From Woeseiaceae bacterium (lineage in GTDB: Bacteria > Pseudomonadota > Gammaproteobacteria > Steroidobacterales > Woeseiaceae): a stretch of DNA of 64,000 bases. The notes beneath the pieces are model-generated. The model ran no database searches. It was not told the origin of the DNA and saw nothing but the letters and a program-made list of their open reading frames with translations. How positions within the stretch are numbered: the first letter of the stretch is position 1; every line of letters begins with the position of its first letter. This document shows positions 8,765-18,821 of the stretch, piece after piece. The position numbers and the translations under genes are program-made. The stretch is taken from assembly GCA_028280615.1 (NCBI GenBank), contig JANQLK010000002.1, positions 124,001 to 188,000 of the forward strand. Reading direction: 5' to 3'.

Positions 8765-9316
8765 TCAAGCCATCCTGTCTCGAAGCTGATCGTTGCTCAC
8801 GGCAACGCCAATGTTTCCGTCCATATACGCCATGGAGATTCGCCCGTGTTCAGGATCATGCGAGGCGAGACAATCCGACGCGAACAAGATTCTCATGTCG
8901 CGTTGATAAGCATCAATGGCGGTAGTACGAACGCAAGCATGGGTATTTACACCAGCTAGCGTGAGCTGTTCCGGCGCCAGATCGGTAAGGATTTGTTCCA
9001 GGTCGGTTTCGAAAAAGGCGCTATACCGCTTCTTGCTTACAACAGTGTCGCCGCCGTGGCGAACCAGATCAGGGTGGATGTTGGCTCCCGACGTGCCCTC
9101 AATCACAACGTATTTCCGACGGTCCCTCATGAGTAAGGGAGCGTCACTCAGGTCGGCGCCAAGCAGCTGTTGAACCCAAATGACGGGGTAGCCCGACTCC
9201 CGGAAGAAATCGATCAGTTCATTGGTGTTGGCGATCAATGCCGTGCGAGTACGGTCATCCAATCGCTCCAGAAAGTCGTTCTGCATGTCAATGACGAGCA
9301 GACAATTTCGAGTCAT
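8765..9316 (-). CDS. Isochorismatase-like cysteine hydrolase
   Basis: A compact 183-residue member of the isochorismatase/nicotinamidase fold. The triad is visible: Asp10 in LLVIDMQNDF, Lys95 or Lys96 in VSKKRYSAFF, and Cys128 in GVNTHACVR. The family hydrolyses amides, isochorismate or similar small substrates in the cytoplasm. Nothing here fixes the substrate. It lies 23 bases downstream of a class V aminotransferase on the same strand, so the two may act in sequence on an amino compound. Confidence 0.88.
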   Translation of the reverse strand: MTRNCLLVIDMQNDFLERLDDRTRTALIANTNELIDFFRESGYPVIWVQQLLGADLSDAPLLMRDRRKYVVIEGTSGANIHPDLVRHGGDTVVSKKRYSAFFETDLEQILTDLAPEQLTLAGVNTHACVRTTAIDAYQRDMRILFASDCLASHDPEHGRISMAYMDGNIGVAVSNDQLRDRMA

Positions 9317-9339
9317 TCAGAAACCCTATTGCTTGAGAA

Positions 9340-10374
9340 TCACGAGGAAAGCCCGAGCGCCCTTGCAAGAAGATCAACGTCCTCCAGCTGATTGTAGAGG
9401 TGAAACGCCACGCGGAGACGCCCTGCCCTCACCGAGGTGCTGAGCTCCCCAAGCAGATTCTCGTTCGCTGTAGATGGCACATCGAGTGACACGATCGCGG
9501 AATCGCTGGCAGAGACTCCAAGCCTGCCGCGGAACTCGTTCGCCAAAGCGACGTTGTGTCCATGTATCTCCTCTACGCCCAGGCTCCCGATAAACCTGAG
9601 TGCCGCAGCGGTACCGACCCATGCCAGCCATCCCGGAGACAGGTCAAAGCGTCTGGCATCTCGCGCAAGCCGAAGGGGCGGGCCGTAGACGGATTCCCAC
9701 GGCGACTCGCCGGCATACCAACCCGGGTAAAGCAGAGCTGGCAGATCGATCGATTCCGGTCGCACCGTCATGAATGCGGTTCCGCGCGGACTAACGAGCC
9801 ACTTGTACGTGCCGGTTACCGTTACATCGTAGTCGCCGGCATCGAACGGGAGCCATCCTGCAGCCTGGGTAGCATCGACCAGAGTCATCGCCCCTGCACT
9901 TTCGGCAAGCCTTGCGATCGCTTTTCCGTCTGTCACCCGCCCATCCGCTGACTGGACCAGGCTGAATGCAACCAGGTCGGTGTCGGGCCGAATGCTGGCC
10001 TCCAGGTCTTTGAGAGGGACCAGGTCAACATTGAGGTCATCGCGCGCGAGAAACGGGAAGATCACGGACGTGAACTCCTCCTCGGGACAAACGACCTTAG
10101 AATGCGGTGGCAATCCGGCTGCCACCATGCCAACCAGTGCCGACACCTGGCTACCAACTGCCACCAGGTCAGGGGGCACGTTCACGAGCTTCGCGAACGA
10201 CGCTCTGGCCTCGTCGATGAAGACGTCATAGCCCGGAGAAGTCGCCGTACCGCTCTGCCAGGAGTCGATAGCGGCTCGCAGTTCGTCCGCAGCGACGCCG
10301 GGAGGCAATCCCATCGACGCGGTGTTCAGATAACCGCGCGCCCCGGGGAACTCGGACTCCATACTGATCAACAT
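9340..10374 (-). CDS. Class V aminotransferase (PLP-dependent)
   Basis: A 344-residue fold-type I PLP enzyme of the cysteine desulfurase/isopenicillin N epimerase-like class. The PLP Asp appears in LVDATQAAGWLPFD, and the Schiff-base lysine is Lys191 in TGTYKWLVSPRG. I chose the ATG at 10372-10374, preceded by AGGGAG. A longer frame to 10500 adds about 42 residues that do not look like a protein N-terminus. The start of the mature fold (YLNTASMGLPP) follows soon after. It could be a lyase, desulfurase or transaminase. The partner hydrolase follows immediately. Confidence 0.85.
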   Translation of the reverse strand: MLISMESEFPGARGYLNTASMGLPPGVAADELRAAIDSWQSGTATSPGYDVFIDEARASFAKLVNVPPDLVAVGSQVSALVGMVAAGLPPHSKVVCPEEEFTSVIFPFLARDDLNVDLVPLKDLEASIRPDTDLVAFSLVQSADGRVTDGKAIARLAESAGAMTLVDATQAAGWLPFDAGDYDVTVTGTYKWLVSPRGTAFMTVRPESIDLPALLYPGWYAGESPWESVYGPPLRLARDARRFDLSPGWLAWVGTAAALRFIGSLGVEEIHGHNVALANEFRGRLGVSASDSAIVSLDVPSTANENLLGELSTSVRAGRLRVAFHLYNQLEDVDLLARALGLSS

Positions 10375-10646
10375 TGGCAACCTGCTCCCTTTTGCACCAC
10401 ACAGCTCAGCTAGTAGCGTCGCAGCGTACCAGAGTCGCCGCAGGACTCGACGCACATCCGCGCTCGAGCCCATAACCGGACTGCAGATAAACGTCCTCAT
10501 CCCGATTGAAATTGAGCGGCTGCATAACGAACGTGTTTTGTGGAACTAATCACGCTACGCATTGCAGCCGATATGCATAATGCCGCCGGCAAAAGACGCA
10601 GTTCGGGCTGGATTGGCGCCTCAAGACATCACGGATCGGAGAGCAC

Positions 10647-12362
10647 ATGACACGAGAACGCAGATCGCGCAGGACGGCAATTCACGCGGCGTCGCTATGG
10701 GCCCTGGGCTGTTGCACGATGTTGATCGGTCTTTCGGCATTTGCACAGCAAAGCACCAATCCGATCCGGGTCGACGAACGTCTGCGTCCCCGCCAGGATC
10801 TGCCGTCTCTCGACACGCCGCTCGTCATTCCGGCGCCGTCCGATAAGGACGTTTCGGATGAAATTGATCAGATCCGCTTTCTTATTCAGCGCGTCGTCTT
10901 CGAGGGGCGCGCAAGCCTGCCCGAGATTCGTCTTCAGGAAATTGCGGACGACTACACGGGACGGGAAGTGTCTCTCGGAGCGGTTTACGCCCTGGCGGAT
11001 CGGGTGACGGCGGCCTATCGAGATCAGGGCTATATTCTGGCGAGGGCTGTCGTTCCCGCGCAGCAGATTGACGACGACGTGCTACGCATAAGAATTATTG
11101 AGGGATTCATTGACAAGATCACGATCGAGGGCGACGCCGGCGGCGCGGCGCGCCATCTGAGGAAGCAGGCGGAACGCATCAAAGAAACGCGGCCCTTGAC
11201 GGCCGAGGCACTCGAACGTCAGTTGCTTCTCGCCGGCGATATGGCGGGCCTCGTCGTGCGCAGCGTGCTGAGGCCTTCCGAAACAACGCCTGAAGCGGCG
11301 GACCTCACGCTCGTCGTCGAGCGCAATCGTACCGATGGCCAATTTGTCGCCGTCGATAACTACAGTAACCAGTTTTTTGGGCGCGAAGAGGTCATCGCAG
11401 GCGGGTACTTGAACGACGTTCTGGGCACGGGTGGGCGTCTCGGGCTGACGGGCGTGGCCTCCCCCGAGAGAGATCCGCGGCTTGCTTACGGCGCCGTCAG
11501 CTTTGAACAGCCGCTGTCGGCGAGCGGGCTATCGCTCTTTGCGTCCTTCAGCTACTCACGCACCCGCCCGGGACTGGCCCTGGAGAACCTCGATACGGAG
11601 GGGCGCGCTCAAACCGCTCGCCTCGCCACATCCTATCCGCTGATCCGCTCGCGCGACCTCAACGTGATCGCCTCGCTGGGGTTCTTCGCCGGTGACATAG
11701 AGTCGGAAAACGCGTTTCTTTCGCCGATCTTCGACGACAGCATCCGCAATGTGAACCTGGGTGTATTCGTCAACATGCTCGATCGTTGGGGCGGGCGCAA
11801 CACGGTGGAAGTCACCTTTACCCAGGGCTTGACCGTCCTGAACGCCTCGGAAAACGGAGACGACGGCCTCTCCCGCACCGGCGCCGGCAGCGACTATCGG
11901 CGCTTCAACATCGAGGCCACGCGCCTGCAGCCGCTGGTCTCGAACCTGGCGCTCCAGGTCAGGGTGGCCGGGCAGACCAGCTTTGGCGAGGCGCTGTTGG
12001 CGTCCGAGGAGATCGGATTCGGCGGACCGGTTTACGGCCGGGGCTTCGACCCTGCGGCAATCACCGGGGACAATGGGCTCGCTGGCAGCGCGGAATTGCA
12101 GTGGAATGCGGCCCCCGGTCTGCCATTTCTCCAGAGCGTGCAGTACTACGGGTTTTATGACGCCGGTACCGTCGAGCAGATGGACGTGCTGCCCGGTGAA
12201 AGAGAGCGTGAAACCATCGTGTCCGCCGGCCTTGGGGTCAGGGCCGGCCTGCTTGATCGCGTGCATGTCGATCTCTACGCGGTCAAACCCGTGCGGCAGG
12301 ATCTGAACTTCGAGATCTCCGAAAGCGTCCGCGCATTCTTCTATGTCAGCGCCTCTTTCTAA
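10647..12362 (+). CDS. Two-partner secretion outer-membrane translocator (TpsB; ShlB/FhaC/HecB family)
   Basis: A 571-residue Omp85-type transporter that moves its TpsA partner across the outer membrane. The signal peptide ends near Ala33 (SAFA). POTRA-type sequence follows (about 65-150, including GYILARAVVPAQ). A 16-strand ShlB barrel follows from about 205. The conserved loop-6 motif appears as VYGRGFDP, close to the family's VRG(Y/F) signature. An aromatic end (VSASF) suits Bam insertion. The next gene, encoding the large TpsA protein, begins 25 bases after its stop. Confidence 0.93.
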   Translation: MTRERRSRRTAIHAASLWALGCCTMLIGLSAFAQQSTNPIRVDERLRPRQDLPSLDTPLVIPAPSDKDVSDEIDQIRFLIQRVVFEGRASLPEIRLQEIADDYTGREVSLGAVYALADRVTAAYRDQGYILARAVVPAQQIDDDVLRIRIIEGFIDKITIEGDAGGAARHLRKQAERIKETRPLTAEALERQLLLAGDMAGLVVRSVLRPSETTPEAADLTLVVERNRTDGQFVAVDNYSNQFFGREEVIAGGYLNDVLGTGGRLGLTGVASPERDPRLAYGAVSFEQPLSASGLSLFASFSYSRTRPGLALENLDTEGRAQTARLATSYPLIRSRDLNVIASLGFFAGDIESENAFLSPIFDDSIRNVNLGVFVNMLDRWGGRNTVEVTFTQGLTVLNASENGDDGLSRTGAGSDYRRFNIEATRLQPLVSNLALQVRVAGQTSFGEALLASEEIGFGGPVYGRGFDPAAITGDNGLAGSAELQWNAAPGLPFLQSVQYYGFYDAGTVEQMDVLPGERERETIVSAGLGVRAGLLDRVHVDLYAVKPVRQDLNFEISESVRAFFYVSASF

Positions 12363-12387
12363 AGGCCCTACAAACGCAGGTGCAACT

Positions 12388-15300
12388 ATGGGTATGCGAT
12401 ATCTCCTTCCTTCCTCAATTGCTCTCGGCTCCGCGTCCCTGGGCGCCTCTTTGCTGGTGCTCGGCGGTACCGTTGCGTTTGCCACGGAGCCCCATACGTT
12501 GCCTGAAGGTGGCGAGGTTGTTCGCGGCGACGCATACATTACTCAAAACGGCGCACGACTGGACGTCCGGCAGACGACGGACCGCGCCCTGATCGACTGG
12601 CGCAGTTTCGACATCGGCGAAGACGCCACGGTGATCTTCGCTCAGCCCGGCGCGGACTCGATCGCAGTCAACCGGATCAATCAGTCAACGGACCCGACTC
12701 AGATTGACGGACGGCTAACGGCTAACGGCCACGTCTGGGTACTCAACCCTAACGGTGTCATGTTCGGCGCTAACGCGGTCGTGGATGTCGGCGGACTCGT
12801 CGCTTCGACGGGTCGGATCGACGCCGACCGTTTCATGGCCGGCGATATGCGGCTCGAGGTCGGCGCGGCCACCAACGGGATCGTATCGAACGCGGGGGAC
12901 ATTACCATTCGCGACGCGGGGCTCGCCGCCTTCGTCGCACCCGCCGTCAGAAACAACGGCATCATCCGCGCCAGGCTCGGCAAGGTCACTCTTGCAGCAG
13001 GCGAGACTTTCACGCTCGACCTCGCGGGCGATCGGCTCGTCGAAATCGGGCTCGGCGCCAGCAATGCGCTGACAGAACAGCTTGGACACATCGAGGCCGA
13101 AGGCGGGGTTATTGCGCTGACCGCTTCCGCGGCTGGCGCGGTTGTCGATTCCGTCGTCAATGTTTCAGGCTTTACGAGCGCGGCCTCGGTCGAACGTGTC
13201 GGCGGCACGATCATTCTCGCCGGCAGCGATGTCCGTATCGACGGCGCGCTTGACGTCTCGGGTTCGGGCGGCGGCGGATCTATCGACATCGCCGGCGATG
13301 TGATTGAGACGGGCACAGTCTCGGCCTTACGCGCCGACGCGCTGGGCCACGGCGATGGCGGGCAGATCCTGGCCTACGCTGACGATCTCGGGCGCTATGA
13401 CGGCCAATTCTCCGCGCGGGGCGGCGAAAGCGGCGGCGATGGCGGTTTTGTCGAGACGTCGGGCGGCAGCGTGAGAATCGCCGAGAGCATTTCCGTCAGT
13501 ACGCTGGCGACGGCCGGTACGACCGGCACCTGGTCGATCGATCCCGACACGCTCACCGTGGTCGCGAGCGGGGGCGACGGAACGTCGACCGTCAACGCCG
13601 ACACCGTGGTCACGCAGCTCAATACGACCAGCGTGAATCTCGAGGCCAATGAGACGATCACCGTCGACGCGGAGATCGACTCTACTGCGCAAGACAATAA
13701 CCATACGCTGAGCTTCGTCGATCAGAACGATGACGACAGTCTTACGGTCAATCTGAACGCCGATATCAAACTCGCCTCCACGCAGACGCTGACCGGCGAG
13801 GCGACGACGGTAAACGTCAGATCGGGCGGCAGCGTTCAGGACGCAATCGACGTCATCGAGGACGGAAGCGCGTCGGCGTCGAACCTCGTCAACGTTCATC
13901 CGGGCACCTACAACGAGCTGACGAGGTATAACGGCGTCTCGACCATCGGCCTCGTAGTCGACAAGTCGTTCGTCACACTGCAGGGCGTAAGCGATGCCGG
14001 CGCGGCGATCACCTCCTGGGAGAACGTAGAGGCGACCATCGTTTCCGGCGACCAGTCGCCGTGGGGAACGAATTTCTTCGTCACTGGAAACGACGTGACG
14101 GTTTCCGGTCTCGGCTTCGAGGCCAGGACTCGCGTCGGTTCAGGCAGGACGACCATCAACAAGGCGTTCGAGATGATCGCCGACAATTTCACGATGACGC
14201 ATTCCATCGTCGCGGCCGCGGGAGGTTTCGACTACGACGGCGTGAGTTCTTCGGCGCTCTATTTCGGCGATCCGGTCAACAGCGAAAGCAGCAATATCCT
14301 CAACAACTTCTCCATTGACGGCAACAGAGTGCATGGCGGTCTTACCATCACCAACGGTGCCGGCGATGGCGACAGCGTGAATTTCTCGATCACGGACAAC
14401 ATCTTCTCCGGCAATCACTTCCTGCGGGTGCGCGGCGAAGTCGACAACGTCGGCTGGCTCAACGCGTCGGCTCATGTGCCGACTACGGTGACCGGCAATG
14501 ATTTCTCCGCTGTCGACGACTACGTGCTTCAGGTCTGGGGCAATGACGCTCGCAACCAGGTTGACGCCGATTTCGTGACAAACCTGTTCGCCAATAACAC
14601 GGTCGGCTCCTACGTCTACGCCCTCGATGGCGACGGGAACCCCGGCTTCGTGGATTACACCGAATACGGTGGAACGGCGCCGGCGTTTTTCGTCGAGAAG
14701 TCGGACATCGCCGGCGTCATTGCGAACGCAGCCGCCGCCAGCCGGATCATGATTGGCGACGGGACGTATACGCTCGACAGCGCATTGAACATCGACAAGA
14801 GCCTCACGCTGTCCGGTCAGAGCGAAGCGGGCACGATTATCGATGCTTCGGCGCTCGATGGATACGGCGTATACGTGAGCGCCGACGATGTCGGTCTCAG
14901 CGACTTCACACTGTACAGCGCCGCTGCTGATGCGGATGAGCGCTACGGAATCGAAGTTCGATCGTCGGCTGGCGCCTCGGCCCTCCTGGCAGGCTTTTCC
15001 GTTTCCGATGTGACGATTCACGGCGCCGGACGCGCCGAGCTCAACCTGGACGGCGTCTCCGGTGCGACCGTCGCCGACCTTACTGCGGACGGCCTGACGG
15101 TCAATGGCGAGGAATCCTTGGTAAGTGGCATCGTGACCGCAACCGAGCACGACATCGTTTTCAGCGACGCGATCGTTCTGGCGGGAGATACATCCTTGAG
15201 AGCCTTGGGCGACGGAGCATCAATCGTCGCCGCGGCGATCGACGGCGCGAGCGCCGGCGGACAAACCCTGTCTATGAGCGCGTCCGGCGACGTTTCGATC

Positions 15301-16551
15301 GGGTCTCTGGGAGAGACGGTGCGGCTTGGCTCGACGTCAATCGCCGGCTCTGCGATCGCGCTCAACGGCACGACGTATCATGCAGACGATTTGACCTTCA
15401 ACGGCCCGGTCACGCTGACGCAAACCCTGACGACGTTCGATACGACGCGTTCCGCGACGCAGGCGGGAGACATCATCTTCACTGACGATATCTTCGGATC
15501 GTCGGCGGGCGCGCAGAGCCTTGCCCTCCTCGCCGGCGACGGAACCGGCGCAGCGACGTCGAATGGCGACATCACGCTTCGAAACGCCGGCACAGAGGCA
15601 CTCGAACTCGGGTCCATGAACGTAACAGGCGACGATTTCTCGGCCGCGACGGTCCGTCTCGACGATACCTATGATGCGGTGTTGACGGGAAGTCAAACGT
15701 TTACCGACGAAACGCTGTACGCCGGTGGCGGTGTCCGCAGTCTTGTCGAGGGGCACGTTTCCGGACCGATTGTCTCTCTCGGCGGATTGCTTATCGAGGC
15801 CGGAGGCGACGTCTCCGGCGACATCAGTGCCGTTGAGATTACGATCGGCGCCGAGAACGTCGATGCGACGATCACGGCTGACGAACGTGCCGACGTCCAC
15901 GCATTGGGTGACTTTTCCGGTTCCGTGAGCGCGGCAAAGGGCGACGTGCGTGTCGAAGCCGGAGGCGACGTTTCCGGGGCCATCAGCGGCGTTGGGGTTA
16001 CGATCAGCGCCGGGAACGTCGATGCGACGATCACGGCTGACGAACATGCCGACCTCTACGCATCGGGTGACTTTACCGGCTCCGTGACCGCGGCAACGGG
16101 CGAGGTGGAGGCGCAGACCGTGGAAATCGCGCTCAGCGGCGGCGATTTTGCGGTCGAGGCAACGGCCGGTAGCGTTACCGGCGACGCGGCAAGCGTCTCT
16201 GTCGGCGGCGAAGGCGTTCTGGACGTCAACGGACAGCCAATCGTGGGCGACTCGCTGGCTGATTTCAACGAATACGTCGTCGACAATGTCGATCATCCGT
16301 ATGAGACCGTTCTGACAATGCATGGCGACGTCAGACTGCCGGAGAGCTTCGTTTCCGGACCGATCGACCCGGCATCTGGCACTCGTGCCGGCGCCGAGCG
16401 GAGAGCGATCCTGGTCAACGACACTCAAGACATCGGCAGTCTTATCGCGAGAGGATTTGACGTTATCGTACTCGACCTCTCCGGCGACAGCACCGATAAC
16501 GAAGATCCGCTCCCGGACGCGGTCAAGAAGGTTGCCTTCAGCGAAGACTGA
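12388..16551 (+). CDS. Filamentous-haemagglutinin-like exoprotein (TpsA)
   Basis: About 1387 residues. An ATG at 12388 with GCAGG seven bases upstream is preferred over a frame start at 12343 inside tpsB. A signal peptide runs to about residue 32. The TPS secretion domain then shows NRI (95-97) and NPNGVMFG (120-127). The body is Gly/Val/Asp/Thr-rich, as expected of a right-handed beta-helix, and includes pectate-lyase-like turns around nucleotides 13900-14700. A 53-residue tandem duplication begins at nucleotide 15796. No C-terminal toxin, protease or adhesin domain is recognisable, and the protein is short for a haemagglutinin. Adhesion or surface coating is the likely role. Confidence 0.9.
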   Translation: MGMRYLLPSSIALGSASLGASLLVLGGTVAFATEPHTLPEGGEVVRGDAYITQNGARLDVRQTTDRALIDWRSFDIGEDATVIFAQPGADSIAVNRINQSTDPTQIDGRLTANGHVWVLNPNGVMFGANAVVDVGGLVASTGRIDADRFMAGDMRLEVGAATNGIVSNAGDITIRDAGLAAFVAPAVRNNGIIRARLGKVTLAAGETFTLDLAGDRLVEIGLGASNALTEQLGHIEAEGGVIALTASAAGAVVDSVVNVSGFTSAASVERVGGTIILAGSDVRIDGALDVSGSGGGGSIDIAGDVIETGTVSALRADALGHGDGGQILAYADDLGRYDGQFSARGGESGGDGGFVETSGGSVRIAESISVSTLATAGTTGTWSIDPDTLTVVASGGDGTSTVNADTVVTQLNTTSVNLEANETITVDAEIDSTAQDNNHTLSFVDQNDDDSLTVNLNADIKLASTQTLTGEATTVNVRSGGSVQDAIDVIEDGSASASNLVNVHPGTYNELTRYNGVSTIGLVVDKSFVTLQGVSDAGAAITSWENVEATIVSGDQSPWGTNFFVTGNDVTVSGLGFEARTRVGSGRTTINKAFEMIADNFTMTHSIVAAAGGFDYDGVSSSALYFGDPVNSESSNILNNFSIDGNRVHGGLTITNGAGDGDSVNFSITDNIFSGNHFLRVRGEVDNVGWLNASAHVPTTVTGNDFSAVDDYVLQVWGNDARNQVDADFVTNLFANNTVGSYVYALDGDGNPGFVDYTEYGGTAPAFFVEKSDIAGVIANAAAASRIMIGDGTYTLDSALNIDKSLTLSGQSEAGTIIDASALDGYGVYVSADDVGLSDFTLYSAAADADERYGIEVRSSAGASALLAGFSVSDVTIHGAGRAELNLDGVSGATVADLTADGLTVNGEESLVSGIVTATEHDIVFSDAIVLAGDTSLRALGDGASIVAAAIDGASAGGQTLSMSASGDVSIGSLGETVRLGSTSIAGSAIALNGTTYHADDLTFNGPVTLTQTLTTFDTTRSATQAGDIIFTDDIFGSSAGAQSLALLAGDGTGAATSNGDITLRNAGTEALELGSMNVTGDDFSAATVRLDDTYDAVLTGSQTFTDETLYAGGGVRSLVEGHVSGPIVSLGGLLIEAGGDVSGDISAVEITIGAENVDATITADERADVHALGDFSGSVSAAKGDVRVEAGGDVSGAISGVGVTISAGNVDATITADEHADLYASGDFTGSVTAATGEVEAQTVEIALSGGDFAVEATAGSVTGDAASVSVGGEGVLDVNGQPIVGDSLADFNEYVVDNVDHPYETVLTMHGDVRLPESFVSGPIDPASGTRAGAERRAILVNDTQDIGSLIARGFDVIVLDLSGDSTDNEDPLPDAVKKVAFSED
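15796..16113 (+). repeat. Tandem 159-base (53-residue) duplication inside tpsA
   Basis: Two adjacent copies start with GAG/GAA-GCC-GGA-GGC-GAC at 15796 and 15955. Each encodes EAGGDVSG, then NVDATITADE, then a GDF(S/T)GSV segment. This is in-frame repeat expansion of the beta-helix near the C-terminus. Confidence 0.85.
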
Positions 16552-16630
16552 GCGCCCGGCCCGGAGTCCCGTGAGCGAAACCAACGGCGTCATGGCCCTG
16601 CCGAATCGGCGTGCCGCATACGACCTTTCG

Positions 16631-16659
16631 TACGGACGAACAACCTCTTCCAGTCCGTA
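16631..16659. repeat. Inverted repeat downstream of tpsA
   Basis: TACGGAC (16631-16637) and GTCCGTA (16653-16659) form a 7-base inverted repeat with a 15-base spacer, between tpsA and the next gene. There is no T-run after it, so it is not a clear terminator. It may be a protein-binding site or chance. Confidence 0.3.
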
Positions 16660-16827
16660 GATGTGCTTCGCAGTCCCCTTAAACCATTGGGACGTGACAA
16701 GCATCGAAGCTGTACGACGCGAGAACTCAACGGAGATCGTGGCCTACATGATATCGAGCCCAACGCCAGTCCGAGACCTACGGCGCCGGCTGCAGAATTC
16801 CGGGGCTCGGTCATTAAGAATCTCCGT

Positions 16828-17781
16828 ATGAACTACCCGAGCTGCGCCCTACTCGTTTCGCTGGTGTTTGGATGCACGTCCGGCCTCACATATGCGCAAG
16901 ATTCGTCTCACTCGCAAAGCGCGCAACTCATTACCGAAGACGTCGATCGGTTCTACCGTGCGATCGACGCCGCCATGGAAAGTGAATCGCCCATTGAGGT
17001 CATTCAGGCTGAGTACATCGACCGCGCGTCTCCGGGCCTCGACTACTATGTGAAAACGCGGCGAATAGAAAGCGCTCAACGGTTGTGGGAGATCGCGCGG
17101 AAGTACCCCAATCAATACAGAGCCGTGGCGAGCTTCTATGAGCAACTCAAGCATGATGTAGCGAATTTCGCCCGAGTCTACGAGTTCTTCGATGATCTGC
17201 ACGACGTCGACACCACACCGCCGGTCTATTTCATTATCGGTCACTTTCACGGCGGCGCCACGGCCAGCCCGGACGGGCTGATTATCGCGTTAGACAACTG
17301 GGCCGCCGATTGGGGCGATTTCGACCCCGAGCAGACCGGCTTCGATATCTCTGACCCCACTGACGTGTTAACACAGATCATTGCGCATGAGCTGGTTCAC
17401 TATCACCAGCAATGCGCGTCAAACTGTGAGACGTTGTTAGCCGAGACCTTGCAGGAAGGCGGCGCAGATTTTCTCGCGTATCTCATGACGGGCGAGCGCG
17501 CCAATCGCTACATGAAGCACATTTACTCGTACTACGACAATAATGCGTCGGTCGTATGGCCGCTCTTCCAGCGAGACATGCTCAAGGAGGAGCGCGGCAC
17601 CTGGTTATACAACAATGATGTCCACGATCGCCCCGAAAATCTCGGATACGCGATCGGTTTCGCGATAGTCGACTCGTACTACGACAAGAGCAATGACAAA
17701 GGCCGCGCGATTCGTGAGATTCTGGAATTGAACGACCCATTGGAGTTTCTGGAATTGAGCGGATACATGACCACGGACTAG
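16828..17781 (+). CDS. Secreted HExxH zinc-metallopeptidase-like protein
   Basis: A 317-residue exported protein with a signal peptide ending near TYAQ. His187-Glu188-x-x-His191 lies in AHELVHYHQQ, and Glu210 in LQEGGADF is a candidate third ligand, as in gluzincin or DUF2268-type peptidases. Cys196 and Cys200 flank the site. The sequence includes a PPVYFIIGHFHGG strand typical of such domains. The ATG at 16828 gives a clean leader; a longer frame starts at 16663. The ribosome site is weak. It lies 276 bases after tpsA, so it could process that protein, but nothing proves a link. Confidence 0.72.
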   Translation: MNYPSCALLVSLVFGCTSGLTYAQDSSHSQSAQLITEDVDRFYRAIDAAMESESPIEVIQAEYIDRASPGLDYYVKTRRIESAQRLWEIARKYPNQYRAVASFYEQLKHDVANFARVYEFFDDLHDVDTTPPVYFIIGHFHGGATASPDGLIIALDNWAADWGDFDPEQTGFDISDPTDVLTQIIAHELVHYHQQCASNCETLLAETLQEGGADFLAYLMTGERANRYMKHIYSYYDNNASVVWPLFQRDMLKEERGTWLYNNDVHDRPENLGYAIGFAIVDSYYDKSNDKGRAIREILELNDPLEFLELSGYMTTD

Positions 17782-18070
17782 AACCGATCTCAAGCTAGAT
17801 CGTGATGGCGCCGGCACTCGAACGGATGCCCGGCGACGAATCCGGATGGGGCCCGGTTACACCGTTCAGGTTCGGCCTGTCCCGCCGTCTTTGTGCCGGA
17901 AATCATCCCAGGCCATGCGAGATTATCGTCCACAACCGTTGACGGAGCGGGTGACGCGCCGCTCGGTCAGCGCTACGAACCGGTCAGTCAGATGACAGGA
18001 GCCCAAGCGCCAGGGCCATGATACGTTGCCTCCGGCCGTCGGAAAGGCGGCCTCAGACAAGGAATTGATC

Positions 18071-18793
18071 ATGACTAAACGACTTGGACTACTGCTTTTC
18101 GCATTGGGGCTGGTCAGCCCAACCGGTGCCGACGAAACCGTTCCGTCCATCCACTACATTGGATTCAACCACTTCATCGATGGCGGAGACTTCGACACAA
18201 CGAAAGTCTTTTCCGAATATATCGAAACGGTCGTGCCAATCATGGCGCGCTATGGCATGACGCTGGACGTCTATTCAGTCTCCCACGCGAGCGGTGACGG
18301 ATTTCCTGCCGACGCCGTAACGTTCGGAACGGCGCCCGATCAGGAGAGTTTTGTGGCTTTCTTCTCCGATCCGGAGTTTCAGGCGGCTTTTCCGGACCTC
18401 GTCGGCATCATCGAGGATCACAATGTCGTGTTCACATCAGGACCGCTTGCGCCTCGCTCGCCGATGGACGCTGACTCAAACACACTCCTGACGGCATACT
18501 GGTTCCGCGAAGCAACTGCCGGGCATCGTGCACGCTTCGATGAACTCCAGCGCAGCCTTAAACCCGCCATGGACACCCACGGCGTGGCGATTGCTTCCGA
18601 AGCAAGCGGCGTGCAGGCCAACGAGGGCCTGGCCGGCCAGGTGACGCCCGTTGCCCCGCCCGAGTTGTTGAGCCTCCGTGTGTTCAAAGATGCGCATGCG
18701 TACTTCGAGGATGGTATCGTCGCTGAGGTTCGTCCGCTTATCCACGAGACGCTTCGCGTCGAGGGCGGATATTGGATCGAGCCTTGGGATTGA
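18071..18793 (+). CDS. Small secreted protein with a DUF1330-like alpha/beta fold
   Basis: About 240 residues. The ATG at 18071 follows AAGGA by a good distance. A signal peptide ends near PTGADE. The mature part seems to hold two dimeric alpha-beta-barrel-like halves (YIGFNHFIDGG early, LSLRVFKDAHAYFEDG late). This resembles the DUF1330/ABM class, but I do not recognise the exact family. It ends 28 bases before the histidine kinase, so it may be cotranscribed with the two-component system or supply its signal. Confidence 0.6.
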   Translation: MTKRLGLLLFALGLVSPTGADETVPSIHYIGFNHFIDGGDFDTTKVFSEYIETVVPIMARYGMTLDVYSVSHASGDGFPADAVTFGTAPDQESFVAFFSDPEFQAAFPDLVGIIEDHNVVFTSGPLAPRSPMDADSNTLLTAYWFREATAGHRARFDELQRSLKPAMDTHGVAIASEASGVQANEGLAGQVTPVAPPELLSLRVFKDAHAYFEDGIVAEVRPLIHETLRVEGGYWIEPWD

Positions 18794-18821
18794 GCTTTGA
18801 CAACCGGGACATGCAGCGGCC

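Noticed and set aside
13908..15150. Long leftward frames inside tpsA
   Set aside because: Shadow frames of a high-GC beta-helix gene; the plus-strand TpsA is clearly the coding strand.
17800..17930. tRNA-like T-arm sequence (GGTTCGGCC)
   Set aside because: No acceptor or anticodon arm can be built around it.
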